A stretch of 61,383 nucleotides of DNA from the NCBI GenBank assembly GCA_937907455.1, contig CALESQ010000049.1:1-61383 (forward strand). Reading direction: 5' to 3'. Positions 35,148-43,150 of the stretch are shown here, in pieces. Under the pieces are notes generated by a model that saw only the letters and a list, made by a program, of their open reading frames with translations, did no database searches and was not told the origin of the DNA. This DNA comes from an uncultured Caldilineales bacterium (GTDB lineage Bacteria; Chloroflexota; Anaerolineae; JAAEKA01). The stretch's first letter is position 1, and each line of letters starts with the position of its first letter. The translations under genes were made by a program, and so were the position numbers.

Positions 35148-35878
35148 ATAAAGCCGCCTCTGGTCGTCGTGTTCTCTGGCTGATAGCCGCCGCGCTGTTT
35201 GTCTGCGGCGCGCTCCTTGTGGGCATCGTTTGGTTGCGCCCCCAACTCAGCAGAACCGCGCAGCAGTTGGCGCGGCTGGGGGTGTGGTTCAACAATCCCG
35301 CAGCCCGCACCGATTGGGCCGTGCTGTCGGGCGTGCGTTGTCGCCCGGATGCGCCGATGCTGATGCCCACCGCGGGCTATATCGGCTTTGGCTGGGACGA
35401 CAGCTTCCGCCCCGGCCATCGTCACAGCGGCTACGACATCTTCACCCCCGACGGCGATGTGAACCGCACGCCGATCATCGCCGCATACGATGGCTACCTC
35501 ACCCGCGAGGCGGACTGGCGCAGCAGCGTCATTTTGCGTCACCCCGACTTCCCCGCCATCGTCCCCGGCGAACAGATCTGGACCTACTACACCCACATGG
35601 CTTCTGCCGACGGCACGCAATCATTCGTTGCGCCGCAGTTCCCGCCCGGCACGCACGAAGTTTTTGTCCCCGCGGGCACGGTGCTGGGCTATCAGGGCGA
35701 TTGGTCAGGCGATCCCGCCAACCCGGTCGGCATTCACCTGCACTTTTCGGTGGTCAAGTCCACGGCCACCGGCGGCTACGCCAACGAAACCGACATCACC
35801 AACACCTACGACCCCGGCCCTTTCCTGGGTGTGGCACGCAACGCCGACGGCATCCTGGTGTGCGAAGGGGCCAATTGA
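35144..35878 (+). CDS. membrane-anchored M23/LytM-like peptidase family protein
   Basis: 244 residues. One N-terminal helix (about 9-30) anchors an extracytoplasmic domain with LytM/M23 landmarks: HRHSGYDIF (H94, D98), a THMA histidine (H151) and HLHF (H198, H200). These match the zinc ligands and catalytic His of M23 endopeptidases. A direct peptidoglycan role is plausible, but spacing between the first His and Asp and the long insert differ from classical LytM, so it may be a divergent member. It is translationally coupled to the CNNM genes. Confidence 0.75.
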   Translation: MNKAASGRRVLWLIAAALFVCGALLVGIVWLRPQLSRTAQQLARLGVWFNNPAARTDWAVLSGVRCRPDAPMLMPTAGYIGFGWDDSFRPGHRHSGYDIFTPDGDVNRTPIIAAYDGYLTREADWRSSVILRHPDFPAIVPGEQIWTYYTHMASADGTQSFVAPQFPPGTHEVFVPAGTVLGYQGDWSGDPANPVGIHLHFSVVKSTATGGYANETDITNTYDPGPFLGVARNADGILVCEGAN

Positions 35879-35921
35879 GCGCGCAACTCATGTCGCGGGC
35901 AACCGCGATCAACCACTGACC

Positions 35922-36554
35922 ATGACCGAAAACCTCTCCAACAACCCGCCCGTGCGCATCGTCGGCCTTGTCGGCAGCCTGCGCGCGGTCAGCTATACCC
36001 GTTTCAGCGTGCAGTTGGCGCTGCAAGGTGCGGCCGAATTGGGCGCGCAAACGGAATTGCTCGATCTGCGCGACTACACCCTGCCCTTCTGCGACGGCGG
36101 CAAGGACGAAACGCATTACCCGCCTGATGTGGCGCGTCTGCGCGCCACCGTGCGCTCGGCCACCGGCGTCATCATCGGCACGCCGGAATATCACAACGGC
36201 TACAGCGGCGTGCTGAAAAATGCACTGGACTTGATGGGCTTTGCTGAATTTGAGGGCAAAACCATTGGCCTGCTGGCGGTTGCCGGTGGACGATTGGGCG
36301 GAGCCAACTCCCTGCTCGGCCTGCGCAGTGTTGGCCGGGCGCTGCACGCCTGGGTGTTGCCGTCTGAGGTCGTGATCACTGAAAGCAAACGCCAGTTCGA
36401 TGCCAACGGTCAGGCCAACGATGCACAACTGGCCGCGCGGCTGCGCGATCTGGGGCGGCAAGTGGCGCGCTTCTCCTATCTGCACAGCTCGCAGCAGGCA
36501 TTGGAGTTCCTGCGCGCCTGGGAAGAAGCCCCCGTCAACCCCGGCGGTGAATAA
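35922..36554 (+). CDS. NADPH-dependent FMN reductase family protein
   Basis: 210 residues with a flavodoxin-like fold. GLVGSLRAVSYTRF forms the FMN phosphate loop, and GTPEYHNGYSGVLKNALD is the family signature around the isoalloxazine site. Such enzymes reduce FMN, quinones, azo compounds or chromate using NAD(P)H. The ATG at 35922 follows the M23-like gene by 43 bp; a longer reading frame starting at 35490 runs through that gene and is rejected. The next gene begins 1 bp after its stop. Confidence 0.88.
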   Translation: MTENLSNNPPVRIVGLVGSLRAVSYTRFSVQLALQGAAELGAQTELLDLRDYTLPFCDGGKDETHYPPDVARLRATVRSATGVIIGTPEYHNGYSGVLKNALDLMGFAEFEGKTIGLLAVAGGRLGGANSLLGLRSVGRALHAWVLPSEVVITESKRQFDANGQANDAQLAARLRDLGRQVARFSYLHSSQQALEFLRAWEEAPVNPGGE

Positions 36555-36555
36555 G

Positions 36556-37722
36556 ATGGGCAGAAAAGGCTGGCTGGGGCTGGTTTTGCTGGTGACGCTG
36601 GTCGCCGCAGGCTTCTGGCTATGGCAGCAGCGCAACCAGCCGCGCGTACAGGCCCGCGTGCAAGGCCCTGTAGCCGCGGCCAGCAGCAACGGCTATGCCC
36701 GTGCCACCGGCCCGCGTGCCTTCGACTTCCCCGCGGATTACGGCCCGCACCCCGACTTTCAAACCGAATGGTGGTACTACACCGGCAACCTGGACACCGC
36801 CGAGGGCCGCCATTTCGGCTACCAGCTCACCTTCTTCCGCCGCGCCGTCACCCCGCCCGCCGACCGCGTAGCGCGTGCCTCTGCCTGGACGGCCGATCAG
36901 GTGATCATGGCGCATTTTGCGCTGACCGACGTGCAGGGCAAGCAGTTTTACGCCTTCGAGCGGCTGGAACGCGCCGGTGCCGGGTTGGCCGGTGCGCAGG
37001 CTGAACCGTTCGCGGTCTGGCTGAACGATTGGCGCGTGCAGGCAGAAACGCCCGCGGCCGCGCGCTTCACGATGCAGGCCGCGGCAGAAGGTGTCGCCAT
37101 TGACTTCACCCTCACCAGCCGCAAAAACGTAGTGCTGCAAGGGGATCGCGGCTACAGCCAGAAAGGCCCCGACCCCGGCAACGCCTCCTACTACACCAGC
37201 CTGACGCGGCTGGAGACGGAGGGCACGCTCACCGTGAGTGGCGAAACCTACGCCGTGACCGGCTGGAGCTGGCAGGATCACGAATACAGCACCAGCGCGC
37301 TGGCCGCCGATCAGATTGGCTGGGACTGGTTTGCGCTGCAACTGGACGACAACAGCGAATTGAAGGTCTTTCACATTCGCCGGGCCGATGGCAGCGTAGA
37401 CCCGTTTTCCGCGGGCAGCTTCGTGGATGCCGCGGGCAACGTCACCCCGCTCACCCGCGACGATTTCGAGATCAGCGTAGACCGCACCTGGCGCAGCCCG
37501 CGCAGCGACGCCCCCTACCCTGCCCGCTGGCTGGTCACTGTGCCCAGGCTGAATCTGCGTGTGGAGCTAACCCCGTGGCTGGCCGATCAGGAATTGAACG
37601 TTTCGTACAGCTACTGGGAAGGTGCGGTGCAGATTGCGGGCACGCGCAACGGCGTTGCGGTGCGCGGCAATGGCTATGTAGAGATGACCGGTTACGCCGG
37701 TTCGATGCAAGGACAGTTTTAA
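36556..37722 (+). CDS. AttH/CrtC-like lipocalin-fold protein
   Basis: 388 residues: an N-terminal membrane helix or signal anchor (about 5-25) followed by tandem lipocalin-like domains of the AttH/carotenoid 1,2-hydratase family, with the hallmark QTEWWYYTGNL, YQLTFFRR and the later GWSWQDHEYSTS. Family members bind or hydrate hydrophobic molecules such as carotenoids; AttH itself is only loosely characterised. ATG 36556 has GGTGA upstream and lies 1 bp from the previous stop, so the genes are co-translated. No carotenoid pathway genes are nearby, so substrate is unassigned. Confidence 0.82.
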   Translation: MGRKGWLGLVLLVTLVAAGFWLWQQRNQPRVQARVQGPVAAASSNGYARATGPRAFDFPADYGPHPDFQTEWWYYTGNLDTAEGRHFGYQLTFFRRAVTPPADRVARASAWTADQVIMAHFALTDVQGKQFYAFERLERAGAGLAGAQAEPFAVWLNDWRVQAETPAAARFTMQAAAEGVAIDFTLTSRKNVVLQGDRGYSQKGPDPGNASYYTSLTRLETEGTLTVSGETYAVTGWSWQDHEYSTSALAADQIGWDWFALQLDDNSELKVFHIRRADGSVDPFSAGSFVDAAGNVTPLTRDDFEISVDRTWRSPRSDAPYPARWLVTVPRLNLRVELTPWLADQELNVSYSYWEGAVQIAGTRNGVAVRGNGYVEMTGYAGSMQGQF

Positions 37723-37728
37723 CCCGCT

Positions 37729-38361
37729 ATGGTTTCTTTGATTTTAGCTTCCAGTTCCCCGCGGCGACAGGAGTTGCTGCGCCGTCTGGGCGTGCCCTTC
37801 ACGGTGACGACCGCGGATCTTGATGAAAGCCAGCAGCCCGGCGAAGCGCCGCTGGCGCTGGTGCAGCGGCTGGCGCGCGCCAAGGCACGGGCCGTTGCCG
37901 AGCGGCGGCCCGGCCATGCGGTGCTGGGGGCCGATACCATTGTGGTGCTGGACGATTTCGTCCTGGGCAAGCCCGCAGACACGGCCGAGGCCACGGCGAT
38001 GCTGCGCAGTCTGCGTGACCGCGCCCATTGGGTGTGGAGCGCGGTCTACGCCTGGAACCCGCAAACCGGGCAGGAAGCGGCCGCGCTCAACGGCTCACAG
38101 ATATGGATGCGCGGCTACAGCGACGCCGAGATCGCCGCGTACGTGGACAGTGGCGACCCGCTGGACAAGGCCGGCGCGTACGCAATCCAGCATCGCCAGT
38201 TTGCGCCGGTGGCGCGCATCGTCGGCTGCTACAGCAGCGTGATGGGCTTTCCGCTGAACGACATCGCGCGCCTGCTGCGCGAGATCGGCGTGGACGTGCA
38301 GGGGGATGTGGCCGCGGCCTGTGCCTCGCCGTTCGGCTGTTGCCACGACCTTTCGTCTTGA
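37729..38361 (+). CDS. maf: Maf-family nucleotide pyrophosphatase
   Basis: 210 residues. It begins SLILASSSPRRQELLRRLG, the diagnostic Maf N-terminus (S-x-S-P-R-R), with the catalytic GADTIV aspartate, the lysine of VLGKP, and GDPLDKAGAYAIQ (the D-K-A-G-x-Y-x-I-Q motif). Maf proteins hydrolyse non-canonical or canonical NTPs such as dTTP and UTP to monophosphates. Six bases separate it from the AttH-like gene. Its stop codon overlaps the -35 element of the esterase promoter. The C-terminus carries an unusual cysteine cluster (CASPFGCCHD). Confidence 0.92.
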   Translation: MVSLILASSSPRRQELLRRLGVPFTVTTADLDESQQPGEAPLALVQRLARAKARAVAERRPGHAVLGADTIVVLDDFVLGKPADTAEATAMLRSLRDRAHWVWSAVYAWNPQTGQEAAALNGSQIWMRGYSDAEIAAYVDSGDPLDKAGAYAIQHRQFAPVARIVGCYSSVMGFPLNDIARLLREIGVDVQGDVAAACASPFGCCHDLSS

Positions 38362-38386
38362 CGACCGCGGCAGAGCGTGTTAAACT
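38358..38386 (+). promoter_or_regulatory. promoter of the esterase gene, overlapping the maf stop codon
   Basis: TTGACG (38358-38363), 17-bp spacer, TAAACT (38381-38386). It would give the esterase gene an independent transcript from within the end of the operon. Confidence 0.6.
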
Positions 38387-38423
38387 CCCGCTTGCTTGCT
38401 TATTCTAACCCCACAGGTGATTT

Positions 38424-39140
38424 ATGAACCGAGATCTTCATCGCTGGTATAGCCCGAACCTGGGCCGCGACATGGAACTGCTGGTCTATGGCTACAGTGG
38501 CGCGCGCGTCATTGTCTTCCCCACCTCGCAAGGGCGCTATTTTGACTGGGAAAACCAGGGCATGGTCGAGGCGATGGCCGGCCCGATTGAGCGCGGTGAA
38601 GTCCAACTGTACGCGGTGGACAGCGTGGACGCGGAAAGCTGGTATGCGCGCTGGAAGTGGCCGGGCGACCGCGCCTGGCGGCAAACGCAGTATGATGCCT
38701 ACATCGCCCGCGAGGTGATCCCCTTTACGCAGCACAACACCAACCCCTTTTTGGTTGTGATGGGAGCGAGCTTTGGTGCGTACCAGGCGGTCAACTTCGC
38801 CTTCCGTCACCCGGACATGGTGGGCCGCGTGCTGGCGATGAATGGTCTGTACGATGTCAGCGACTGGACCGACGGCCACCACGACGATAACGTCTATTTC
38901 AACAACCCGGTGGAATTCGTCAAGAACGAGCATGACGAGGGCAGGCTGGCGCAGATGCGTGCGATGGACATCATCCTGACCACCAGCGAAACCGAGCCGC
39001 TGCGCGGGGCCACCGAATACTTCTCGCAAATCCTGTGGGACAAGAACATCTGGCACGCGCTGCGCATCTGGAACGGCTGGGCGCACGACTGGCCGTACTG
39101 GAAGCAGATGATCAATCTGTATTTGAGTGGGTCGGATTGA
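38424..39140 (+). CDS. alpha/beta-hydrolase esterase (EstA/esterase D-like)
   Basis: 238 residues with an alpha/beta-hydrolase fold lacking a signal peptide. The nucleophile elbow is VMGASFGAY (Ser116), and a GWAHDWPYW segment provides a probable catalytic His. It resembles COG4947-type esterases and PHB-depolymerase-like proteins. A good promoter lies directly upstream and a repeat-filled convergent gap follows. Substrate unknown. Confidence 0.8.
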   Translation: MNRDLHRWYSPNLGRDMELLVYGYSGARVIVFPTSQGRYFDWENQGMVEAMAGPIERGEVQLYAVDSVDAESWYARWKWPGDRAWRQTQYDAYIAREVIPFTQHNTNPFLVVMGASFGAYQAVNFAFRHPDMVGRVLAMNGLYDVSDWTDGHHDDNVYFNNPVEFVKNEHDEGRLAQMRAMDIILTTSETEPLRGATEYFSQILWDKNIWHALRIWNGWAHDWPYWKQMINLYLSGSD

Positions 39141-39147
39141 GGAAGGT

Positions 39148-39317
39148 AAATAAGTAGACAGGTAGACAAGTACACAGGTAAATAAGCAGACAGGTACACA
39201 AGGCCGGTTCCTTGCATACCTTCCACCTTGTCTACTTGTCTACTTGTATACTTCCACCTTGTCTACTTGTATACTTCCACCTTGTCTACCTGTCTACTTG
39301 TATACTTCCCCCTTCCC
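39148..39317. repeat. inverted blocks of CTTGTCTACTTG words between convergent genes
   Basis: From 39148 to about 39200 the plus strand reads AAGTAGACAGGTAGACAAG-type words; from about 39225 to 39310 it reads the complementary CTTGTCTACTTGTCTACTTG-type words, repeated with CTTGTATACTTCCAC. The blocks are mutually inverted, so a transcript from either side could fold into a long stem, perhaps acting as a bidirectional terminator for the esterase and the isochorismatase-like gene. Same word family as at 5.0-5.2 kb. Confidence 0.65.
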
Positions 39318-40247
39318 CTACCCTTCCCCCACCGCGGCGCTATCCACCAGGCGCAGGCCCTGCGCGGCCAGGTCGGCCAGGCGCGCCTGAGCCAGCGCGT
39401 GAAAATCAATGTCAGGATGCACCACTGGGGAGGTGCAATCGCGCAGCAGGGTAATGCGCTCCGCCGCGCCGCGCTGATCGGCCAGCGCCTCCACGATGTC
39501 AGCTACCGTTTCCAGCACGCAGTGACTTTCCGCCTCACCGGCGACGAAAACCTGATCAGCCGCGGCCAGCCGCGCCAACAAACTCTCATTGACCCCCGCA
39601 TGGGGCATATCCGCGGGAACCACTTCCGGCTTGATGATTGAATAATGCTCGGTGCGCGGATCGCTGCCTTTCAGCAGCCAGCGCGGCTCGGTTTTGCGCG
39701 CCAGCGCGTGCCACGTCACCGCAGACCACAGTTCAGGATCGAGGGCATGGCCGGGGCTGCCCAGCAGCACATGGTACGGCCAGATCGTCAACAGCTTGCG
39801 GGCATCCTCTTCCAGCCGCGTCACGTACTCACGCGACCAGTCGCGCTCGAACAGCGGTCGCCAGCGGCCCGTGTCCACATCGGCGCGGCTGATGAGCGTG
39901 AAGGGCGCGGGATGATTGCCGTCGGCGTCCACCCACCACGAGGGGAAGAAAATCTGGTTGGGCAGATGCGAGTCGAGCGAGCAGGTGATTTCGGTGATCT
40001 CGGCCGCGTGTTCGTAGATAAATTCGATAACGCGACGCAGATCGCCCAGTGCGCCGGGCACGTACAGGCTGCCGGTGGGGTGGCAAAAGTCCACCTGCAT
40101 ATCAATCAGCAACAATTGCACCTGGCGCGTGTCGCTGCTGGCCGGGGCTAGCCTGGTGTTGGCGGCGGCGGCAGCAATGGCCGCGGTGTCGGGCAAGAAG
40201 AGCGTGCCAATGCGTTCGGGGTCGTAAAAAGCAGGGAAGGAAGCCAT
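39318..40247 (-). CDS. isochorismatase-like cysteine hydrolase
   Basis: 309 residues, longer than typical nicotinamidases (180-220) because of an N-terminal extension and inserts. The catalytic Asp lies in LLIDMQVDFCHPTG, a cis-peptide/Lys region follows, and the nucleophilic Cys is in VAGEAESHCVLETV. Family members hydrolyse amides such as nicotinamide, or isochorismate. The ATG at 40247 has GAGGT upstream. It follows a cupin gene by 7 bp, so the two form an operon. Confidence 0.85.
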   Translation of the reverse strand: MASFPAFYDPERIGTLFLPDTAAIAAAAANTRLAPASSDTRQVQLLLIDMQVDFCHPTGSLYVPGALGDLRRVIEFIYEHAAEITEITCSLDSHLPNQIFFPSWWVDADGNHPAPFTLISRADVDTGRWRPLFERDWSREYVTRLEEDARKLLTIWPYHVLLGSPGHALDPELWSAVTWHALARKTEPRWLLKGSDPRTEHYSIIKPEVVPADMPHAGVNESLLARLAAADQVFVAGEAESHCVLETVADIVEALADQRGAAERITLLRDCTSPVVHPDIDFHALAQARLADLAAQGLRLVDSAAVGEG

Positions 40248-40254
40248 TAGCACC

Positions 40255-40587
40255 TCACACAGGCAAAAGATAGAGCGCCATCACCACCGGCGTTTCCGCA
40301 TACACGCTGTGCGGCAGATGGGCAGGCATGTGTACCCACGTGCCGGGGGCCGCGGTGTGGCTTTCTGCACCCAGCGTCAAGCGCGCCTGGCCTTGCAGAA
40401 AGTGCAGCACGGCGGGCCTGGCTGCGGTGTGTTCCGACAGTTCCTGTCCCGCGGCAAAGCCAAACAGAATAGCCTTAAGCTGGCCGTCGGTGAACACCGT
40501 GCGGCTGACGATGCTGTCCGCGGGGATGTCGTCCGCGGCGAGGGCGAGATCGGCCACGAACGCCGAGTGAGCGGAGGGAGAAGTCAT
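40255..40587 (-). CDS. small cupin-domain protein
   Basis: 110 residues forming one cupin barrel: motif 1 around EHTAARPAVLHFLQG and motif 2 around GTWVHMPAHLPHSVYA. The His/Glu metal-binding set is partly present (EHTA, HMPAHLPH). It may be a sensor or small enzyme; function unassigned. ATG 40587 is favoured because AAGGTG lies 6 nt upstream. First gene of a two-gene unit with the isochorismatase-like hydrolase. Confidence 0.8.
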   Translation of the reverse strand: MTSPSAHSAFVADLALAADDIPADSIVSRTVFTDGQLKAILFGFAAGQELSEHTAARPAVLHFLQGQARLTLGAESHTAAPGTWVHMPAHLPHSVYAETPVVMALYLLPV

Positions 40588-40618
40588 TGTATTCACCTTG
40601 TACTACAGATTTGTCCCC

Positions 40619-40647
40619 AGTGTAGCACAAGTGTCGGATGCGCCCAA
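40619..40647 (-). promoter_or_regulatory. promoter of the cupin-hydrolase unit
   Basis: Minus strand: TTGGGC (40642-40647), 17-bp spacer, TACACT (40619-40624), giving a short leader of about 25 nt before the cupin start. Confidence 0.5.
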
Positions 40648-40672
40648 GCGCGCAGGGCTGCCTTCGCCAGCC

Positions 40673-41380
40673 TTAGCCCGCAGACGAGACGCGCAGACGA
40701 TACCCCACGCCCGGCTCGGTGAGCAGATAATGCGGACGCGCCGGGTCTTGCTCCAGCTTGCGGCGCAACTGGGCAATGAACACGCGCAAATAGTGGCTTT
40801 CTTCGGCGTAGCCCGGCCCCCACACCTCACGCAAAAGCTGATGATGGGTCATTACCTTGCCGGCGTTGTGTACCAGCGCAGCCAGCAGCTTGAATTCGAT
40901 GGGGGTCAGATGTACTTCCTCGCCCTCGCGCAACACCTGTCGCTGCGCCAGATCCACGCGCAAGCCGCCGGTCTCAAAAATCGGGCTGTCCGCGTCGGCG
41001 CTGGCGCGGCTGCGCCGACGCAAGGCTACGCGCACGCGCGCCAGCAACTCGGCCACGCCAAAAGGCTTGGTCAGATAGTCGTCGGCCCCGGCATCGAGCG
41101 CCTGCACCTTGTCACCCTCCTGCTGCCGCGCCGACAAGACCAGAATCGGTAACGCGGTCCAGCCGCGCAGCTCACGGATCACCTCCAGCCCGTCCAGGTC
41201 AGGCAGGCCGAGATCGAGGATCACCAGATCGGGCTGACGCAGGGCAGCCTGAGCCAGGCCCTCCTGCGCAGTGCCCGCTTCCAGCAAGCTGTAGTCGCTG
41301 GCTGTTAGCGCGGCGCGCAGAAAGCGCCGGATCGGTAATTCGTCCTCGATGATCAGGATCAATGGCTGTTGTTCGGACAC
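40673..41380 (-). CDS. KdpE-like OmpR-family response regulator
   Basis: 235 residues: a receiver domain with phospho-acceptor Asp56 (LVILDLGLPDLDG), conserved acidic pair (IEDE) and switch Lys in TKPFG, then a winged-helix DNA-binding domain (LTPIEFKLLAALVHNAGKVMTHHQLLREVWG, ending VGYRLR). It is closest in style to KdpE. It is encoded 126 bp downstream of a KdpD-like kinase. No kdpFABC genes are present in the window; the K+-importer-like gene next to the kinase is a plausible target. Confidence 0.9.
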   Translation of the reverse strand: MSEQQPLILIIEDELPIRRFLRAALTASDYSLLEAGTAQEGLAQAALRQPDLVILDLGLPDLDGLEVIRELRGWTALPILVLSARQQEGDKVQALDAGADDYLTKPFGVAELLARVRVALRRRSRASADADSPIFETGGLRVDLAQRQVLREGEEVHLTPIEFKLLAALVHNAGKVMTHHQLLREVWGPGYAEESHYLRVFIAQLRRKLEQDPARPHYLLTEPGVGYRLRVSSAG

Positions 41381-41419
41381 ATCACACGCTCACACGACTG
41401 ACGCAACGGGCTGATTTTC

Positions 41420-41484
41420 GTCATTGCGAAGGCTCTTTGGCCGAGGAGGCGTCTTCGGAGACTCCTCACTTCGGTGGGAGTGAC
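41420..41484 (+). repeat. core-only copy of the MITE-like repeat
   Basis: Runs from GTCATTGCG to GGGAGTGAC with the internal GGCCGAGGAGGC and GACTCCTCACTTCGG elements shared with the copies at 17.4 and 49.8 kb. The outer terminal repeats are missing. It sits in the gap between the kinase and response regulator genes and would lie inside their common transcript as a hairpin. Confidence 0.6.
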
Positions 41485-41506
41485 AAGTTCTGCCTTGTTC
41501 AACCGG

Positions 41507-43066
41507 TCAAGCGGCTTCATCGGGCAGTGCGGGCGGTTCGCCTTCGACGGGCAGGGCAAAGCGAAAGAGCGCACCGCCGCCAGGCCGGTTTTCGGCCCAA
41601 ATCGTACCGCCATGTGCCTCGACAATGCCGCGGGCAATCGCCAGACCCAGGCCCACGCCGCTGGCCGTCTTTTGGCCGCGATAGAATTTTTCAAAAATCC
41701 GTTCTTCATCGCCCGGCGGCAGCCCCGGCCCGCGATCTGCCACCTCTACCACCACCCGCGTTCCCTCGGCCCAGGCGGCCAACTCGATGGGGCTGGCGGG
41801 CGGTGTGTACTTCACGGCGTTTTCCAGCAGATTGACCAGCACCTGCGTGGTTGACACTTCGTCCAGCGGCACCAGCGGCAAATCGGGAGCCAGGCGCACC
41901 GTCACCTGCCGCCCGGCCAGCAGCGGCTCGACATACGTCAGGGCTGCGCCCAACACCTCTTCCAACGGCTGCCAGGCTTTACGCACCTCGATGCCGCCTG
42001 CTTCCAGCCGCGTCATGTCCAGCAGGTTGCGCACCAGCAGGTTGAGCCGGTTGGCCTCGTCGTAGATGCTCTGCGCCAGCTCGCGGTTGGTGGCGGCATC
42101 CAGCGATGGCTGATCTTCCAGCAGGCTGCTGGCCGCGCCGGTGATGCCGGCCAGTGGCGTGCGCAGATCGTGCGACACAGAGCTGAGCAGCGAGTTGCGC
42201 AGCCGCTCCGATTCGACCTGCAGGCGGGCGTGTTCGGCTTCCTCGGCCACCCGGGCGCGCTCTACGGCCAGCGCGGCCAGGCTGGCGAAGGCCTCCAGCA
42301 AGCGGCGCTGATCGGGCGTCATCGTGCTGGTGGGGTCAAGCGGCTTAACTCCCAGCACGCCCACAACACCGCGCGCGGTTTGCAGGGGCAGATAGCGCGC
42401 CTGAGCCGTGGGCAGCTTGTCCGTGCCGCGTCCGGTGGGCTGGCCGTGGGTGAAGGCCCACGATGCCACGGCCTGCTCGTCGGGGTTGAGCGAAAAGCCG
42501 GCGCTGCGCGGCTCCAGCAAGCTTTTGTCGTCCTCGGAACCGGGCAGCAACACCGCGGCTTCGCGGTCAAAGGCTTCGCCCAGGTGCGCGATGATGGCCG
42601 CGGTGATGGCATTGACGCTGCCCGCGGCGGCCAGATCGCGGCTCAACTCGTTGAGGGTGATGGTTTCGCTGGCGCGCTGTTCAGCCATCGCCGTTTGCAG
42701 GCGAAAACGCTCGGTCAGGCTGCTGATCAGCAAGCCCACGACGAATAGTCCGAGAAAGGTCAACATATATTCGAGATCGTCCACAGCCAGCGTGAAGCGG
42801 GGGGGAACGATGAAGAAATCAAAGGCCAACGCGCCAAAAACCGAAGCGAGTACAGCCGGTCCACGCCCCAGAGCCAGCGCTGCGATGATTTCAGCAAACA
42901 GATAGATCATCAGCAGGTTGGAGATGTGCAACGTGGAATGGAGGGCCACGCTCAAGACGGTGGCAATGGTCATCACGACCACACTGAACAGGTAACGCTG
43001 CCAGGCAGGGACGGCCAGCAAGCCCGCATCCGATGGATTCAGCAGATAAGAGAAAAACTTTTTCAT
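41507..43066 (-). CDS. KdpD-like sensor histidine kinase lacking the N-terminal KdpD/Usp domains
   Basis: 519 residues: DUF4118 four-helix membrane domain (about 25-120), GAF-like region (about 140-275, VNAITAAIIAHLGEAFDREAAVLL), HisKA with SVSHDLRTPLAG (His299), and HATPase with NLLENAVKYTPP, DRGPGLP and GVGLGLAIARGI. E. coli KdpD is about 890 residues with an extra KdpD and Usp-like N-terminal part, which is absent here. The ATG lacks a Shine-Dalgarno and is preceded by a large palindrome. Probable sensor of K+ or turgor stress acting on the KdpE-like regulator; signal not proven. Confidence 0.88.
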   Translation of the reverse strand: MKKFFSYLLNPSDAGLLAVPAWQRYLFSVVVMTIATVLSVALHSTLHISNLLMIYLFAEIIAALALGRGPAVLASVFGALAFDFFIVPPRFTLAVDDLEYMLTFLGLFVVGLLISSLTERFRLQTAMAEQRASETITLNELSRDLAAAGSVNAITAAIIAHLGEAFDREAAVLLPGSEDDKSLLEPRSAGFSLNPDEQAVASWAFTHGQPTGRGTDKLPTAQARYLPLQTARGVVGVLGVKPLDPTSTMTPDQRRLLEAFASLAALAVERARVAEEAEHARLQVESERLRNSLLSSVSHDLRTPLAGITGAASSLLEDQPSLDAATNRELAQSIYDEANRLNLLVRNLLDMTRLEAGGIEVRKAWQPLEEVLGAALTYVEPLLAGRQVTVRLAPDLPLVPLDEVSTTQVLVNLLENAVKYTPPASPIELAAWAEGTRVVVEVADRGPGLPPGDEERIFEKFYRGQKTASGVGLGLAIARGIVEAHGGTIWAENRPGGGALFRFALPVEGEPPALPDEAA

Positions 43067-43075
43067 AACAATCTA

Positions 43076-43132
43076 CAGCAAACAGGCCTTGAGAATTGCG
43101 TGAATTCTAGACCTGTTTGCTGAGATCGTCAA
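43076..43132 (-). promoter_or_regulatory. promoter with embedded 47-bp palindrome upstream of the KdpD-like gene
   Basis: Minus-strand promoter: TTGACG (43127-43132), 17-bp spacer, TAGAAT (43104-43109). A large inverted repeat spans 43076-43122: perfect 11-bp outer arms CAGCAAACAGG/CCTGTTTGCTG and inner arms AGAATT/AATTCT. It covers the spacer, the -10 and the transcription start, and ends 9 nt from the start codon. It could be a repressor/activator operator or an RNA hairpin that hides the start. Confidence 0.65.
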
Positions 43133-43150
43133 CTCATCACGGGCGACTGC

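Noticed and set aside
39148..39317. Possible CRISPR array
   Set aside because: The words are short, degenerate and without uniform spacers; no cas genes are nearby.
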